In this document: positions 47,505 to 57,021 of the stretch, piece by piece
How the letters are laid out: every line of letters starts with the position of its first letter
Position numbering within the stretch: the first letter of the stretch is position 1
Source: Oceanobacillus jordanicus
GTDB lineage: Bacteria; Bacillota; Bacilli; Bacillales; Amphibacillaceae
DNA length: 64,000 nt
Direction: 5' to 3'
Assembly: GCF_022095695.1 (NCBI RefSeq)
Contig: NZ_JAIFZM010000007.1
Coordinates: 124,001 to 188,000, forward strand
Program-made: the position numbers and the translations under genes
The notes under the pieces: generated by a model
Database searches by the model: none
The model's input: only the letters and a program-made list of their open reading frames with translations
What the model was told of the DNA's origin: nothing

Positions 47505-47954
47505 ATGAAGAAAGGAATTGTCCTTGTTGTTGCAGGAGTCGTCTTAATTACGATTATCGTGCTCTTAGTTCAGTTGTTTTCACCAAAAAATCAAGCTGAA
47601 CGGGCTGTAGAGAATTTTTATGAGTATGAAAAGGCAGGCGTTTATTCTCTTTCTTGGGAATTGTTCCATCCTTTCATGCAGGAAAAAATGGATAAGAAGG
47701 AATATCTCCAGGTAAGAGGAGAATTATTTATGGGCTATCTTGGTACAGAGGACTTCAGTTTTACATTGGAAAAAACCAAAAAACTGAAGGATTGGGCCAT
47801 GGATGAAACAAGCAATTCTTTTGCTGTTGTATATAGAGTACAGGTTAACCAACAGTTCAAAGGAGATTTTGGTAATTTCACTATCGTTCAACATGTATAT
47901 GCAACCGAGGTAGATGGACAATGGAGGATTCTATGGAACTATAAAAAAAACTAG
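47505..47954 (+). CDS. Membrane-anchored extracytoplasmic protein, NTF2-like, unknown
   Basis: The 149-residue protein has one N-terminal membrane anchor (residues 4-24) and a soluble domain that starts with a helix (AERAVENFYEYEKAG) and ends in strands with DGQWRILWNYKK, the pattern of NTF2-like DUF4878-type domains. The function is unknown. Its ribosome site is buried in a long hairpin directly upstream. Confidence 0.7.
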   Translation: MKKGIVLVVAGVVLITIIVLLVQLFSPKNQAERAVENFYEYEKAGVYSLSWELFHPFMQEKMDKKEYLQVRGELFMGYLGTEDFSFTLEKTKKLKDWAMDETSNSFAVVYRVQVNQQFKGDFGNFTIVQHVYATEVDGQWRILWNYKKN

Positions 47955-48040
47955 AACAATGACAAGAATTAAATAAAGCAATAAAAATAGAGAACATTGA
48001 AGATAATACGATCTATCCTTTCTTACTGCTTCGCAAATAC

Positions 48041-48196
48041 ACTCGCTCTCCGCGGGGGGGAGTGGTGAGCCTCGGGCCAACAGGACGTTGGTCACGAAGG
48101 CGTTGCCCCAGGATGTGGCGCTTTTAGCCTTTGTTCCTTAAGTAGGCCTCACCTATGCCTTTCCTCCCGTTGGAGTCTTCGTGTGTTTTCTTCGCT
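48041..48196. repeat. G+C-rich structured intergenic repeat
   Basis: The stretch from ACTCGCTCTCCGCGGGG to about GTCTTCGTG is much richer in G+C than its surroundings and contains short hairpins such as CCAACAGGACGTTGG. It looks like a widespread Bacillaceae intergenic repeat; no second full copy is in the window. The flanking bases 47955-48040 and 48197-48289 hold nothing recognised. Confidence 0.6.
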
Positions 48197-48289
48197 GATA
48201 GAATCACTTCGCCAGCTGTCTTCAAAGTATCTGCAGTGTAATACGTAAAATAACACTATAATCATCCAAACAATAACCTTAGTCCTCGC

Positions 48290-49987
48290 CTAATCCACCC
48301 GATACAAAAAGATCTCCCATGGTAAGTCAGCCTTTTCAAATTCGCTTTCCAACGTTAGTCCAAGCTCGACGTAGTTTTCAATTGGCACCGCGGAAAGAAT
48401 ATAATCTCCACCGAGTTCTTTTAAAGCAGTGGTGTTAATATCCAGTTTCTCAATAGGATCATTACGGTCCTTTGTAAACAAGTAATTTTCCCCATGTTCT
48501 GCTACGTACATGTATAGTCTTCCGCCCCATGTATCGAAATAGTTTTCAAGAGATGGGCTTTTTTCAAGCTCCCCGGCAACAACCTCCCTGAATGCTTCCT
48601 TATACTCCAGAGGAAAGCTGTTATTATAGGTGTCTAATGTGTAAAACCCGTTATATTGAGCAATTGTTGGATGCATGCCAATGCTGACAACCCGATAAGA
48701 AGACGGGTCTTCTCCGATATACTCTTTTACCTCCTCAAACAAAGGTTCTGCATAAAATTCTTTAAAGGTTGGTGTATCAAATTCGCTATATTTATTCTCT
48801 TCATTAAGAGGGAAGAGATGATAGCATTGAGCGACAATCAGCACAATCGCGATGATCTTTCCAAGACGCATATGCTTCCAGATAATCGCAAGCGCTAGCG
48901 CAAAGCAAATATACCAAATAGCTGGGTCAAAGAAATGGATCCGAGCAAAATTAAACGTGTTTGCCACCATCACATTATCCTTCACGATACGCCATCCTTC
49001 CCAGTACCAAAAGGCATACCATAGGGAAAGCAGAAAATTAAAGCAAAACAAGCTAAGTAGCCAGTACGGCTTGATGTTTCGATAAGCAGCAAGCGCGAAA
49101 GCAAAGCCAATAACAGGCAAAATAATGAGAAACTGCTCAGCCAGATCATGCGTATGTCCATACAGGAAATTTTCCAAGGTCAGTTCCATGCTTCGTTCAA
49201 AGGAGTTATGGCCAAGGTCCAGTGCATTACGATGTGACGTAAAACCGGACTCGAAAAACATAGAAAATATTAGTAAGTAATTTTTCACGATATAAATGGT
49301 AGCCATCATCGCTATGGCCGAAAAGAATACCCAATTGCTTCGCTTATTCCTAATCCAGTCAATAAGCCAAACAAGACCCATAACTGCTAGGAAAAACACA
49401 AACGACAAAACAAAGTTGGAGAAAAAGGGAATAAGACCAAGCGTTATCCAGTAATAGATCTTTGCACTTTTTCCTTCTCTCCGAATCATGAGAAAACAAT
49501 GCAGCGCTAAGGGAAGTCCAGCAATTGACAGCATGCCAGAAGGCCAAAAGGGGAGTAAGGCAAATGCTAACGCGGCCCCAATGCAAACCACCTGTTGTTT
49601 ATCAGAGCGAATCGCATGATGCTTTAACAAGAAGTACATACCGAAAAAAGCGGCTAGTCGCATGAGTGTTTGGCCAATTGCATAAGCTGTCATCGGATCA
49701 AATAAAGCGTACATCCATACCATTGCATCAAATCCTGAAGGCAGCGCACTTCTTGGCAGTCCGTTAATGACATTGGGCAAATGGGTGTCCGTTAGAGTGA
49801 AAATCTGGCCACTTTCAGCTAACAGTTTATACCAGACAATGTTTGAGTCCATGTTGTCGTGGACCCGAATGTGGGCATCCTCGCCAAGTAAAAAGTATGG
49901 CGCCACATAAGCAGCGATGATCAATAGTGCTATCCCTATAAGTACCTTATTTAAAATCGAAAAATTGTTGAATGGCTTTGACCACAT
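48290..49987 (-). CDS. DUF6044-type polytopic membrane protein (YkoS-like), possible GT-C glycosyltransferase
   Basis: The 565-residue protein has about ten to eleven hydrophobic segments and then a soluble extracytoplasmic C-terminal domain (about 400-565). The first external loop is acidic (LLGEDAHIRVHDNMDSN, residues about 34-50), as in GT-C enzymes that take sugars from lipid carriers. It recalls B. subtilis YkoS and, in layout, YfhO. It is the last gene of the sugar-nucleotide cluster and overlaps wecE by 41 bases, with AGAGGA before the start. A role in moving the cluster sugar onto a surface acceptor is inferred. Confidence 0.7.
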   Translation of the reverse strand: MWSKPFNNFSILNKVLIGIALLIIAAYVAPYFLLGEDAHIRVHDNMDSNIVWYKLLAESGQIFTLTDTHLPNVINGLPRSALPSGFDAMVWMYALFDPMTAYAIGQTLMRLAAFFGMYFLLKHHAIRSDKQQVVCIGAALAFALLPFWPSGMLSIAGLPLALHCFLMIRREGKSAKIYYWITLGLIPFFSNFVLSFVFFLAVMGLVWLIDWIRNKRSNWVFFSAIAMMATIYIVKNYLLIFSMFFESGFTSHRNALDLGHNSFERSMELTLENFLYGHTHDLAEQFLIILPVIGFAFALAAYRNIKPYWLLSLFCFNFLLSLWYAFWYWEGWRIVKDNVMVANTFNFARIHFFDPAIWYICFALALAIIWKHMRLGKIIAIVLIVAQCYHLFPLNEENKYSEFDTPTFKEFYAEPLFEEVKEYIGEDPSSYRVVSIGMHPTIAQYNGFYTLDTYNNSFPLEYKEAFREVVAGELEKSPSLENYFDTWGGRLYMYVAEHGENYLFTKDRNDPIEKLDINTTALKELGGDYILSAVPIENYVELGLTLESEFEKADLPWEIFLYRVD

Positions 49988-51080
49988 AGGCGACGTCCTC
50001 TTCTTTTAATCCATAATATAGCGGCAAACGCAAAAGTTTTGCACTTTCAACGCTTGTGTATGTATCTTCTCCAATAAACTTGCCGTACTTATTACCAGCA
50101 ACAGAGGAATGGAGCGGTACATAGTGACTGACTGCCATAATCTCCTGATCTCTTAAATAGTCCATTAGTTCATTACGTGTCGCTTCACTGTCTGCTTTTA
50201 TATAAAACATATGGGCATTATGAACATGCTCGTCGGGGATATGTGGTAAAACAATTTCGCCGTCCTCCATCAGTGGCTTTAGTGCCTGATTATAATCCTC
50301 CCATCTGGCAAGGCGCTGCTCATTTATCTCTTCTGCATGGTCAAGCTGGACAGAAAGATAGGCGGCATTGAGCTCGCTCAATAGATAAGAGGACCCGACA
50401 TCGCGCCATGTATATTTATCCACCTGGCCACGAATGAATTGCGAGCGGTTCGTTCCTTTTTCCTGGAGAATTTCCGCTCGCTCAATTAATTCCGAATCAT
50501 TTAACAGCAGAGCCCCACCTTCTCCGCATGTGTAGTTTTTCGTTTCATGGAAGCTAATGGTTCCCATGTGACCAATTGTTCCGAGCGCTTTTCCTTTATA
50601 TGTACTCATCAGCCCTTGGGCAGCATCTTCAATAAGAAAAATATCGTGTTCCTCTGCAATCTGCAAAATATGGTCCATATCACAAGCAACGCCAGCATAA
50701 TGGACAACCACGATGGCTTTCGTCTTGTCGGTAATCGCTGCTTCTACTGCCACTGGGTCTATATTCATTGTAGTTGGATCAATATCAACGAAGCGAATTG
50801 TTGCTCCTCGTAATGCGAAAGCGTTCGCTGTCGAGACAAAGGTATAGGATGGCATGATGACTTCATCTCCTGGCCCAACGTTTGCCAGGATTGCTGTCAT
50901 TTCTAAGGCAGCAGTACACGATGGTGTTAGCATAGCGCGCTCGCATGACAGGTTTTTTTCTAGCCAAGTACAGGATTTATTTCCGAACGACCCATTGCCG
51001 GATAGTTTTTGTGCGGTTATGGCTTGTTGGATGGCGACAGATTCTTTTCCTGTCACACATGGAATATTAAATGGAATCAT
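49947..51080 (-). CDS. wecE: dTDP-4-amino-4,6-dideoxygalactose transaminase
   Basis: The 377-residue PLP enzyme belongs to the DegT/DnrJ/EryC1 family. It has PSCTAALEM near residue 54, FVSTANAFALRG near residue 84, EDAAQG near residue 154 and the PLP lysine in FHETKNYTCGEGG near residue 183. The start FNIPCVTGKE and the overall sequence match the WecE/RffA subgroup, which aminates dTDP-4-keto-6-deoxyglucose to dTDP-Fuc4N. RmlA, RmlB and a WecD-like acetyltransferase in the same cluster support this. Confidence 0.9.
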   Translation of the reverse strand: MIPFNIPCVTGKESVAIQQAITAQKLSGNGSFGNKSCTWLEKNLSCERAMLTPSCTAALEMTAILANVGPGDEVIMPSYTFVSTANAFALRGATIRFVDIDPTTMNIDPVAVEAAITDKTKAIVVVHYAGVACDMDHILQIAEEHDIFLIEDAAQGLMSTYKGKALGTIGHMGTISFHETKNYTCGEGGALLLNDSELIERAEILQEKGTNRSQFIRGQVDKYTWRDVGSSYLLSELNAAYLSVQLDHAEEINEQRLARWEDYNQALKPLMEDGEIVLPHIPDEHVHNAHMFYIKADSEATRNELMDYLRDQEIMAVSHYVPLHSSVAGNKYGKFIGEDTYTSVESAKLLRLPLYYGLKEEDVAYVVKAIQQFFDFK

Positions 51081-51086
51081 TTTACA

Positions 51087-51443
51087 TCACCTCATCACAA
51101 TAATGCCTAGAATTATGAAAGAAAAACCGATGACTTTTTGCATGGAGACCGGTTCTTGAAATAGAAATGCAGAGAGAATAAATACAAGGACAAATGAAAG
51201 GCTCATAAATGGATAAGCATAACTAATATCAAATTTTGTCATGGCTGCCATCCAACATAATGCTGCTAAGAAGGCTGATAGAAAGCCGGATATGATCCAT
51301 GGATTTAGCAGCAGCTGGAGCAATGTCGTGAATTTTTCCACGAAGGAGTCGGGTAATTCACCGACTTGATCCATCTTCCACTTCAAAATGAGTTGACCAT
51401 ATACCGTAAAGGAAATGGTGCCGAGTATATAAAGATAGCCCAT
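51087..51443 (-). CDS. Small multidrug resistance/EamA-type four-helix transporter
   Basis: The 118-residue protein has four membrane segments and ends with FIILGIIVMR, like SMR/EamA half-size transporters. ArnE/ArnF-type members of this fold flip undecaprenyl-linked sugars. Between wecD and wecE in a cluster with a lipid-carrier glycosyltransferase, it is a good candidate for the flippase of the lipid-linked sugar (inference). It is packed 2 bases after wecD and 6 before wecE. Confidence 0.78.
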   Translation of the reverse strand: MGYLYILGTISFTVYGQLILKWKMDQVGELPDSFVEKFTTLLQLLLNPWIISGFLSAFLAALCWMAAMTKFDISYAYPFMSLSFVLVFILSAFLFQEPVSMQKVIGFSFIILGIIVMR

Positions 51444-51445
51444 AT

Positions 51446-52138
51446 CTAGACACCTACTGGCAGTGAACCATTTAGTTTATGATAGATATCCACCGCGCCT
51501 CTCATCTTAAACCCTAGTGATAAAAAGAGATTTAAGGATGCTAGATTGGAAGGAGAAATGGAAGTTCGAATCGTTTCAAGTTCACTGAAACGGAAATGCT
51601 CCTGGACGGCAAGACTTGTAAACGCCTTTGTTAATCCTTTACCGCGAAATGCTTGATGGATACCGAGCAACAGCACCTTGTCATCCTGGTAGGCATAAAA
51701 CCCCGCTAGCTCATTTTGATAATAAAGAGCAATGATCTTATCTTCGTCAATTAAGTCCTTTACCCAATTTCGGTAACGGTTATCTGCCATGAAATTTGGA
51801 ATTTCCGGATCGCGGTGAAACCGTCCTCCTGAAAAAGCCTCTCCGCTTATTGCAATGACCTCATCAGTAGGAAAGGTTCTAGACAATTCAATCCCTTCCT
51901 TTTCCACTACCCGTAAATCGTCCTTTTTGCAAACTGGTTCAATTAATGTATCTACATAGTAAAAACCATACTTACGAAGATTTTCTTTGTTGGCAAGCGG
52001 ATCCGTTTTTAAGGTGAAATGGCCCTCGGTTTCATTTGTCTGCTTTAACGCTTCCTCTGTTAAAGAGGTTACTTCATATGTTTCAACATGAAAATTTCGT
52101 TTATCCCATGGGGTAGGCTGCAAATAGTTTTCCATCAT
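51446..52138 (-). CDS. GNAT acetyltransferase, dTDP-fucosamine (WecD/RffC)-like
   Basis: The 230-residue protein has a divergent N-terminal half and a C-terminal GNAT domain with LLGIHQAFRGKGLTKAF near residue 170 and SNLASLNLFLSLGFK near residue 203. The FHRDPEIPNFMADNRYRNW segment near residue 120 closely resembles WecD, which acetylates dTDP-4-amino-4,6-dideoxygalactose. The neighbouring wecE makes the assignment likely. Two adjacent ATG codons (52138 and 52135) are possible starts; GGAG lies just upstream. Confidence 0.85.
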   Translation of the reverse strand: MMENYLQPTPWDKRNFHVETYEVTSLTEEALKQTNETEGHFTLKTDPLANKENLRKYGFYYVDTLIEPVCKKDDLRVVEKEGIELSRTFPTDEVIAISGEAFSGGRFHRDPEIPNFMADNRYRNWVKDLIDEDKIIALYYQNELAGFYAYQDDKVLLLGIHQAFRGKGLTKAFTSLAVQEHFRFSELETIRTSISPSNLASLNLFLSLGFKMRGAVDIYHKLNGSLPVGV

Positions 52139-52167
52139 TTCAACTCCGTTTCCTTGTCTGTATATTT

Positions 52168-52436
52168 ACATCTAGCTCCGAACGCCAAAAACTAGGCAAC
52201 TTCCCGAAGCGCCCTGTAATAAAGAAGACTTGCCGACTGGTTATAACCAGAGGCCTAGTCGCACTTATACCCGGAGGGTGAAAGTCATCATCGATTCGTA
52301 CCTCATCGTGATTCCTTTATCTCGTAAGGGGATTGCTCCATTAAAACAGCCACTTTGCGTGGCAACTTGGAGCTACCTGGCATGGCCAGGCGCAGTCGCT
52401 ACGTTTTTAAGCGGCGTTCTCCGCTTTTGTTTTCAG
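52168..52436. repeat. Dispersed Bacillaceae-type intergenic repeat, copy 2 (longer form)
   Basis: It shares TCTAGCTCC, ACTAGGCAACTTC, CGCCCT, the near-identical core at 52283-52323 and CGCTTTTGTT with copy 1 at 45690-45842, but has extra internal sequence. It lies between wecD and the glycosyltransferase gene and forms the last 12 or so codons of the latter. Confidence 0.85.
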
Positions 52437-53343
52437 TAGTGTCGCGTATGAGATATAGTGGTCGATCTTTTGCTTCGTTGAATACTTTCCCGATATAAAG
52501 GCCAAGGATGCCGAGATTACAGAACATTAGCCCTCCAATAAAGTAGATGGACACCATGACACTGGTCCAGCCTTGCACGGGCTCTGCTAGGAAAAAGTAG
52601 CGAAAGAACAAGTAAAGCCCATATAAAAATGAAATACTGGCAATAAAGAAGCCAAATTGAATCGATAACCGCAGCGGTTTATTTGATTGCGAGATAATAC
52701 CGTCTGTAGCCAAACGGACCAGTTTTTTTATATTATAGGAGGATTTTCCCGCTTTCCGCTCATTATGTTCTACCTCAATCGAGACAGATGGGTAGCCCAT
52801 CCATTGAATAAATAGCGGGAAAAAGCGGCTCTGCTCGCGCATGCTTTTAAACCCTTCTACCACCTTTTTGGAATTGATGCTGAAATTGGCCACCGTATGG
52901 TCAGATGTATGACCTGTAATATAATCATAAACCCGGTAAAAGAGTTTGGAGGACGCTTTTTTTAGCAGTCCGTCATGACGCTGAACTCTTCGTCCGAAAA
53001 CGACATCATAGCCTTCAAGTGCTTTTTCATATAGCTTCGGAATTTCTTCTGGACGATCCTGTAAATCACAGTCCATCACCACTACCCAGTCACCCTTTGC
53101 ATGGTCGAGTCCTGCTGTGATGGCATGGTGTTGCCCGAAATTACGTGCAAGGTCAATCCCTTTAATGTGGGGATTCTTTTCATGTAGCTCACTTATTTTC
53201 ATCCACGCCCCATCAGGACTTGCATCATTTACAAAAATGATTTCATAGTCGACTGGGATTGTTGCAAAGGTCGATGCAAGCCGGCTGCTTAGTTCGTCAA
53301 GACAGGTTTTACAGCCATAGACGGGGATGACAACCGAAATCAT
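52399..53343 (-). CDS. Family 2 glycosyltransferase, GtrB/CsbB/DPM1-like
   Basis: The 314-residue enzyme has a GT-A catalytic domain (ISVVIPVYG at the start, FVNDASPDG near residue 37, MDCDLQDRPEEIP near residue 87) and two C-terminal membrane segments (about 225-250 and 260-285). This is the layout of enzymes that place a sugar on undecaprenyl phosphate. ATG 53343 overlaps the rmlB stop (ATGA). The last residues (TENKSGERRLKT) are encoded by the intergenic repeat. The donor is presumably dTDP-Fuc4NAc from the same cluster (inference). Confidence 0.88.
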   Translation of the reverse strand: MISVVIPVYGCKTCLDELSSRLASTFATIPVDYEIIFVNDASPDGAWMKISELHEKNPHIKGIDLARNFGQHHAITAGLDHAKGDWVVVMDCDLQDRPEEIPKLYEKALEGYDVVFGRRVQRHDGLLKKASSKLFYRVYDYITGHTSDHTVANFSINSKKVVEGFKSMREQSRFFPLFIQWMGYPSVSIEVEHNERKAGKSSYNIKKLVRLATDGIISQSNKPLRLSIQFGFFIASISFLYGLYLFFRYFFLAEPVQGWTSVMVSIYFIGGLMFCNLGILGLYIGKVFNEAKDRPLYLIRDTTENKSGERRLKT

Positions 53344-54377
53344 GGCGATGCTACACTTTCCCATTGGTTCACATACCATTGAACCGTTTTACGTAATCCA
53401 GTGGACAATGCTTCCTTTGGCTCCCAGCCTAACTCTTTGCGCAGCTTGGAATCGTCCACGGCATATCTGCGATCATGACCAAGTCGATCATTTGTATGTG
53501 TAATTAAATCTTGAAAACTAGCAAGCTTTGTTTCTTTTAAAAGCTCTGGCTTTATGTCATCTAGGATACTGCAAATTTCTTTTGCAATATCGATGTTCCG
53601 TATTTCATTGCCGCCTCCAATGTTATAAGTGGAGAAGGAGGGAGCTTGATGGAAAATAAGATCTAAAGCGCGGCAATGATCGTCTACATAGAGCCAATCG
53701 CGGACATTTTTCCCGTCTCCATAAATCGGTATCTGTTCAATCTGTAGTGCTTTAGAAATAATGGTTGGTATCAACTTTTCTGTATGTTGTCTTGGCCCGT
53801 AATTATTAGAACTGCTTGAAATAACGACATTCATGTTATACGTATGACCAAAGCTCCTGACCATTAAATTTGCCCCAGCCTTAGACGCACTATAGGGATT
53901 TCGCGGATCATATGGTGTTTCTTCAGAGAATTCCCCTGTTTCACCAAGGGAGCCATAAACTTCGTCTGTTGATATTTGGTGAAAACGCTTTTCTTGTAGA
54001 ACGCCCTTTTTCTCCCAATTTTGTTTAGCTGCCTGCAAGAGAACGAGAGTGCCTAGGACATTGGTCTCGACAAATTGCTTGGAATCTTCAATAGAGCGAT
54101 CTACATGGGACTCTGCTGCAAAGTGAATGACACCGTGAATATCATACTGATCAAAAAGGCGTTGGACCAAGTGTTCATCCGCGATATCTCCCTCTATCAA
54201 CGTGTAGGTGGGAGAGGCTTCAAGCCCATTTAGATTCGTAGTATTCCCAGCATACGTAAGTTTATCTAAGTTTAATAGATGGTAATCTGGATAGGTTTCG
54301 TGCATATAACGTATGAAATTGGAGCCAATGAATCCAGCTCCTCCCGTTATAAGCAGTACAGGTTTTTGTTTGTTCAT
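53340..54377 (-). CDS. rmlB: dTDP-glucose 4,6-dehydratase
   Basis: The 345-residue extended SDR enzyme has [19 protein letters not shown] (residues 9-27), the active-site STDEVYG near residue 135, and [15 protein letters not shown] near residue 164 with the catalytic YxxxK. It makes dTDP-4-keto-6-deoxyglucose. It overlaps rmlA and the glycosyltransferase gene by four bases on each side (ATGA), so the three are translationally coupled. Confidence 0.96.
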   Translation of the reverse strand: MNKQKPVLLITGGAGFIGSNFIRYMHETYPDYHLLNLDKLTYAGNTTNLNGLEASPTYTLIEGDIADEHLVQRLFDQYDIHGVIHFAAESHVDRSIEDSKQFVETNVLGTLVLLQAAKQNWEKKGVLQEKRFHQISTDEVYGSLGETGEFSEETPYDPRNPYSASKAGANLMVRSFGHTYNMNVVISSSSNNYGPRQHTEKLIPTIISKALQIEQIPIYGDGKNVRDWLYVDDHCRALDLIFHQAPSFSTYNIGGGNEIRNIDIAKEICSILDDIKPELLKETKLASFQDLITHTNDRLGHDRRYAVDDSKLRKELGWEPKEALSTGLRKTVQWYVNQWESVASP

Positions 54378-55300
54378 TCGACCAGCCCCAGCATAGGATT
54401 TCGATCAATTGAATCCCAGTATTGTTGTGTGTGTTTTCGAGCGGCAATTTCTAGTAAGTATTGCCCGTAGTCATTCTTTTCCATGGACTTCCCTTTCTTA
54501 TAAAGTTGCTCTTGTGAGATATATCCAAGGTAATATGCTATTTCCTCCAAGCAAGCAAGCTTAAACCCTTGACGTTGCTGGGTAATCTTCACAAATTCAG
54601 AAGCCTCGAATAGGGATTCATGTGTCCCGGCGTCCATCCAGGCAAAACCTCTCCCCAGTAGCTCCACATCTAACTGGCCACGCTTTAAGTATTCTTTATT
54701 TAAATCGGTAATCTCAAGTTCTCCTCGAGCAGAAGGCTTGAGCTTTTTCGCTAGCTGAACCGCTTTATTGTCATATATATATAGACCTGTCACAGCAAAG
54801 TCAGACTTTGGATTACTTGGCTTCTCTTCTAGCGAAATTGCTTTTTGTTTGTGATCAAACTCAACTACACCGAAACGACGAGCATCTTTAACACGGTAGC
54901 CAAAAACGGTTGCATGCCGGTGATGCTTGATTGCATTTCGTAACAGGGTTGTGAAACCTTGCCCATAAAAAATATTATCTGCAAGCATTAAGGTTACAGG
55001 GTCCTTACCAATGAATTCCTCGGCAATTGTCAAAGCCTCAGGTATCCCTTTCGGATCCTGCTGTTCCTTATATTTCAGTGTTATACCAAGGGAAGAACCA
55101 TCACCAAGAAGCTCCTCAAATCGGGAAGTATCTTCAGGTGTACTGATAATCATGATTTCTTTTATTCCACCAAGCATTAAAACAGATAACGGATAATAAA
55201 TCATCGGCTTGTCATATACTGCAAGCAAATGCTTATTGATGCTGTCCGTACTGGGAGATAAACGCGTCCCACTTCCTCCGGCTAAGATGATACCTTTCAT
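54374..55300 (-). CDS. rmlA: Glucose-1-phosphate thymidylyltransferase
   Basis: The 308-residue nucleotidyltransferase has the signature [14 protein letters not shown] at the start, [14 protein letters not shown] near residue 30, ADNIFYGQG near residue 108 and EEKPSNPKS near residue 158. It makes dTDP-glucose, the entry to the cluster. I chose the ATG at 55300 because GGGGTGG lies just upstream on the minus strand; a GTG nine bases earlier overlaps that site. No rmlC or rmlD is present, so the product is not dTDP-rhamnose from this locus. Confidence 0.95.
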   Translation of the reverse strand: MKGIILAGGSGTRLSPSTDSINKHLLAVYDKPMIYYPLSVLMLGGIKEIMIISTPEDTSRFEELLGDGSSLGITLKYKEQQDPKGIPEALTIAEEFIGKDPVTLMLADNIFYGQGFTTLLRNAIKHHRHATVFGYRVKDARRFGVVEFDHKQKAISLEEKPSNPKSDFAVTGLYIYDNKAVQLAKKLKPSARGELEITDLNKEYLKRGQLDVELLGRGFAWMDAGTHESLFEASEFVKITQQRQGFKLACLEEIAYYLGYISQEQLYKKGKSMEKNDYGQYLLEIAARKHTQQYWDSIDRNPMLGLVE

Positions 55301-55452
55301 GTTTTCCACCCCTTTGGCTAAATTTATATACCTGTGTTAAATGAACATAGTAAATCTTGTATACTATTACCTCTTTTGAAGAAAGTTAATCTTACAGTTA
55401 GATTGCAAATTTGTTGCAGAGGGTTGTTTACTATTTTGGAAGGGAGGGGGAC

Positions 55453-55557
55453 GGCATCGGCTGTGGAGCCGTGAACATCAGCTTAGAGCGAGCTAACATC
55501 CCCCGAGAACTAGCAGGCATCGCTCGAGAAAGCAAAATCGCCACACCACCCATCCAC
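55453..55557. repeat. Degenerate array of five 21-bp units
   Basis: Consecutive 21-base units start GGCATCGG, AACATCAG, AACATCCC, GGCATCGC and ATCGCCAC. They resemble the AACATC units at 29255-29339. The array lies between rmlA and the acyl-CoA dehydrogenase-like gene, ending exactly at the terminator of the latter. The rest of 55301-55452 is AT-rich and should hold the rmlA promoter, which I could not fix. Confidence 0.6.
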
Positions 55558-55597
55558 AAAAAAACACCTCTGATCCGCAACGCAAACCAGAGGGGCT
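55558..55597 (-). terminator. Terminator of the acyl-CoA dehydrogenase-like gene
   Basis: On the minus strand CCCCTCTGG pairs with CAGAGGTG-type sequence (55588-55596 with 55565-55572) and is followed by seven T residues. Confidence 0.8.
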
Positions 55598-55606
55598 ACA
55601 ACAAAA

Positions 55607-56761
55607 CTATTCGTTTTCTTTTATGCTTTTATCTGCCAACTGCATGATTGTCATATCATCCATTGGCGGGTTATGAAGGCCTGCTCTTACATCGCGATAA
55701 TAGCGTTGCAGCGGATTTTTCCGTGAGAGACTCCTTGCGCCTGCAACACGCATTGCCAAATCAACTGCTTCAAGTGCTTTATTCACTACAGAAAGCTTTA
55801 CGGCACCAAGTGTCGGTTTCATTTGGTTTCGAGTATCGTCACTAGCAGAGTCCCATTCCTGCGCCACAGCCTGTAAGAAATAAGTGCTCTCCATCAATGC
55901 TAGCTCGATGTCACCGAGTTTCTGTTTTACATTAGGCAAGTCAGAAATGGTTCCTTCTACACTATTAGGAGAATAACTAGTAGCAAATTCAATTGCATGG
56001 CGTTGAGCTGCACGTGCTATTCCTAAGTAGCAGGCAGGTATATGAAGAAGCCACCCTGCTGCAGGTTTTTTGCCTGGTGTTAGATTTTCTACCAAGTCAT
56101 CCTTATTAATAGGGACATTCTCTAGAATTAAGTCGTGACTACCAGTGCCTCTCATGGCAATAGAATCCCATGTTTCCTCAACCTGAACACCAGGTAAATC
56201 ACGTCTAACAAGAAAATTAGCTACCTTGTCTTGGTCCTTGATAGAAGCGCTGACCACAATATAATCCAAAACAGGGGCTAGCGTAGTGAAGGTTTTACGT
56301 CCGTTCAGTACCCAGCCATCAGCTGTCAATGTTGCAGTGGTTTCCGGCTTGCCGCCTCGAGTTGGGCTGCCTGTTGCCGGTTCAGAGGCAGCATTATTGA
56401 TTAAGGCGCCAGTTTTGACGACATCTTCAGCGAAACGGCGATATGTTGCTTCGTCCCAGACATTATTTTCTCCGAGATGCTTCGTAATCCCCATATGCCA
56501 CCCAACTGCAAGTGCAGTGGAGCCATCCACTTCTGCGATAAGCTGTTGAAGGGACAACAACTCAGACAACGAAATACCTGCACCACCATACTTTTGTGGA
56601 ACAGTAAGTGCCGTGTAGCGTGCATTCTTGAGCTCTTGAAAATTCTCAAACGGAAAACTTGCTTCTTCATCGTGTTTGGCAGCTCTTTCTTTAAAGGGCT
56701 TAATTATCTCTAATAATGCTTTTTGGCGTGCTTCCTTTGTTTGTAAATCAAGTAAATTCAA
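55607..56761 (-). CDS. Acyl-CoA dehydrogenase-family flavoprotein (YdbM-like)
   Basis: The 384-residue protein has the three-part acyl-CoA dehydrogenase layout: an N-terminal helical domain (to about 115), a beta domain (about 120-225, with SEPATGSPTRGG and WDSIAMRGTGSHD) and a C-terminal four-helix domain (about 230-380). The sequence is close to B. subtilis YdbM and to the DszC/SfnB monooxygenase-like branch, so it may be a flavin-dependent monooxygenase rather than a true dehydrogenase. It is a single gene with its own terminator. Confidence 0.85.
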   Translation of the reverse strand: MNLLDLQTKEARQKALLEIIKPFKERAAKHDEEASFPFENFQELKNARYTALTVPQKYGGAGISLSELLSLQQLIAEVDGSTALAVGWHMGITKHLGENNVWDEATYRRFAEDVVKTGALINNAASEPATGSPTRGGKPETTATLTADGWVLNGRKTFTTLAPVLDYIVVSASIKDQDKVANFLVRRDLPGVQVEETWDSIAMRGTGSHDLILENVPINKDDLVENLTPGKKPAAGWLLHIPACYLGIARAAQRHAIEFATSYSPNSVEGTISDLPNVKQKLGDIELALMESTYFLQAVAQEWDSASDDTRNQMKPTLGAVKLSVVNKALEAVDLAMRVAGARSLSRKNPLQRYYRDVRAGLHNPPMDDMTIMQLADKSIKENE

Positions 56762-57021
56762 TTTATTTCCTCCTAATGTCTATAAAAATACTTGGGATTA
56801 TATATATTATTCCATTCAGTGCGAAAATTTACAAAAGAAATAGCCTATTAAGAGAGAGGGGAAGAATAGTAGAGAAAATGGGGTAAAATTCACTAAAAAT
56901 CGACGTATATAACGCTTTTTCTACAATACTAGCATGTTTAACTTACTAGATAAAAGTCCTCACAAATGACAGGATTCCACAAAATCTAGAAATTTATACC
57001 TAGAAATTGTATGAGAAGCTA

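Noticed and set aside
54374-55300. dTDP-rhamnose pathway
   Set aside because: rmlC and rmlD are absent, and WecE and WecD-like genes use the RmlB product instead.
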